From the NCBI GenBank assembly GCA_034423015.1, contig DAOUJG010000052.1:24158-88157 (forward strand): a stretch of 64,000 bases of DNA, written 5' to 3'. Positions 63,125-64,000 of this stretch are shown in pieces (the first letter of the stretch is position 1; each line of letters opens with the position of its first letter). This stretch comes from JAGWBJ01 sp034423015. Lineage in GTDB: Bacteria; Chloroflexota; Dehalococcoidia; Lucifugimonadales; JAGWBF01. A program made the translations under genes and the position numbers. A model generated the notes under the pieces. The model had not been told where the DNA came from. It saw only the letters and a program-made list of their open reading frames with translations, and made no database searches.

Positions 63125-63153
63125 TTGACGGGCGGATAGGCTTGTCGTAGAAT
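63125..63153 (+). promoter_or_regulatory. Promoter of the 60-aa protein gene
   Basis: TTGACG (63125-63130), 17 bases, TAGAAT (63148-63153); the leader is about 55 bases long. Confidence 0.65.
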
Positions 63154-63214
63154 TCTGCTGGCCCGTCATGGTGTAAAGATGGGGGGCCGATAACCCAACT
63201 GGGAGCAAAATCAC

Positions 63215-63397
63215 ATGTTCGATAAAGCCGCGCTGGACGCGTTGTTCGACGATCTCAAGAGCAAGTACGGCAACGAGGCCGACTGGGAGCAGCTTCTGCG
63301 GGACGCCCACCTGGGGGTAGCCCGCTCCGACGCGGGAGTGGACCTGGGCGGCATCGACCCCAGGGCCGCCGAGCTCATCAAAGCCCACACGGGCTAG
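63215..63397 (+). CDS. Small hypothetical protein, 60 aa
   Basis: Not recognised. An acidic, helical 60-residue protein (ALDALFDDLKSKYGNEADW, IDPRAAELIKAHTG). No membrane segment or signal. ATG 63215 follows GGGAGC; a good promoter lies at 63125-63153, so it is probably expressed. A 8-bp GTCGGGAC/GTCCCGAC hairpin (63414-63436) follows the stop. It precedes the truncated QueG/RdhA-like gene, which has its own promoter. Confidence 0.55.
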   Translation: MFDKAALDALFDDLKSKYGNEADWEQLLRDAHLGVARSDAGVDLGGIDPRAAELIKAHTG

Positions 63398-63413
63398 TCC
63401 CCGGCCCCGTACC

Positions 63414-63436
63414 GTCGGGACACTCGGCGTCCCGAC
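63414..63436 (+). terminator. Weak terminator-like hairpin
   Basis: GTCGGGAC (63414-63421), loop ACTCGGC, GTCCCGAC (63429-63436), perfect 8-bp stem; no T-run follows. Confidence 0.4.
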
Positions 63437-63491
63437 TCCGACATTCGTAACGAATTGGGTCCGATCTGCTGCGATGCCGCCGGGTACGAGC

Positions 63492-63520
63492 TTGACATCG
63501 GGGGCGGGCGGCGATATAGT
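63492..63520 (+). promoter_or_regulatory. Promoter of the right-edge gene
   Basis: TTGACA (63492-63497), 17 bases, TATAGT (63515-63520). One of the best promoters in the window, 50 bases before the ATG at 63570. Confidence 0.7.
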
Positions 63521-63569
63521 TTAGCGGCAATTGGCCCGTTGGAATCGGCATACAAGGGAAGGAGACGCT

Positions 63570-64000
63570 ATGCTCAAAATCGGACACACCGTTAGGGTCC
63601 CGGATTCACTGAGAGGCCCGGTCCCGCCAGCCGAAGAGGAAGTCATTCCCATACCCGAAGAGCTGGAGGGCGTCCCCGGCGCCAACAAGGACGAGGACAC
63701 CATCAACTACTACACCCGGAACTACCCGGTGGAGAGCCACAACGTGGAGAACTTCGTCTACCGGAAGTGGTCCCGGGCCATCAGCGACATCAAGGAGATC
63801 CGCGACGAGCACGAGCGGCTCAACAAGCCCATCATCCTGGCCTGCCGGGAGACGGGCGACATAGAGCCGACCAGCGAGCCCGCCGGGCGGGACGTCACCG
63901 AGGACATCAAGGCCAAGGCTATGGAGCTCGGCTACGCCATGGTCGGCATGACCGCCTACGACAACCGCTACACCTACGTCAGCAAGCGCAGGTGGGTCAA
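63570..64000 (+). CDS. N-terminal part of a QueG/reductive-dehalogenase-like iron-sulfur protein
   Basis: Partial gene, open to the right edge (143 codons). The product starts MLKIGHTVRVPDSLRGPVPP and has no Tat signal. Residues 105-143 read EDIKAKAMELGYAMVGMTAYDNRYTYV, the block with which epoxyqueuosine reductase and RdhA-like corrinoid iron-sulfur proteins begin their cobalamin-binding half. The 4Fe-4S part would lie outside the window. So a cobalamin/iron-sulfur oxidoreductase is likely; a dehalogenase cannot be claimed. ATG 63570 follows GGGAAGGAG. Confidence 0.55.
   Translation, partial: MLKIGHTVRVPDSLRGPVPPAEEEVIPIPEELEGVPGANKDEDTINYYTRNYPVESHNVENFVYRKWSRAISDIKEIRDEHERLNKPIILACRETGDIEPTSEPAGRDVTEDIKAKAMELGYAMVGMTAYDNRYTYVSKRRWV

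Overview
The window is a GC-rich stretch (about two thirds G+C by eye) of a bacterial chromosome, most likely a Chloroflexota member of the Dehalococcoidia/SAR202 type. The pointers are several flavin-dependent LLM oxidoreductases, HyuA/DUF917 pairs, MmgE/PrpD and amidase catabolic genes beside housekeeping genes, and a reductive-dehalogenase/QueG-like gene start at the right edge. The assignment rests on gene content, not on a marker phylogeny. Promoters are easy to read: TTGAC(A/G)-N17-TA(C/T)(A/C)AT recurs in front of many transcription units.

Left part (1-23775), mainly minus strand. A truncated LLM oxidoreductase, an EthD-like protein and a BNR-type beta-propeller come first. A lower-GC restriction-modification island follows (2698-5029: C5-methyltransferase, Eco29kI-like GIY-YIG nuclease, Vsr), then a second, closely similar LLM oxidoreductase. 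Catabolic and transport genes follow: MmgE/PrpD, amidase, PPOX protein, an SDR lacking its usual catalytic residues, two divergent MFS transporters, a polysaccharide deacetylase, an alpha/beta hydrolase and a 5-FCL-like protein between two copies of an intergenic repeat. An operon of HyuA, DUF917, LLM oxidoreductase and half a TPP enzyme lies opposite a PLP-dependent desulfhydrase-like gene, and a third MFS transporter closes the section.

Middle part (24012-45725). An esterase, a class IV aminotransferase and a gamma-glutamyltransferase-like protein run on plus, followed by DUF1015. The core genes serA, a class V aminotransferase, tyrS and ribF run on minus. polA, an SDR and dnaE run on plus, with ogt convergent. 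A membrane-anchored EEP-family phosphatase/nuclease and a second polysaccharide deacetylase complete it.

Right part (45865-64000). A carbohydrate operon on minus (pgi, gnd, zwf, GH15) would feed hexose into the oxidative pentose phosphate pathway. An NHL-repeat protein, a PPOX protein and a MoaD-MoaE fusion follow. A defence-type island (54369-58527) carries a decayed type IIG restriction-modification gene, then a TIR-domain gene overlapping a small membrane protein gene by GTGA; it ends at a lone 5S rRNA gene. clpC, radA, a 60-residue protein and a truncated QueG/RdhA-like gene close the window.

The most interesting observations are the TIR plus membrane protein pair, short tandem repeats in the 5' leaders of several unrelated genes, the MoaD-MoaE fusion that looks like a one-base stop loss, and the serA gene without a canonical start.
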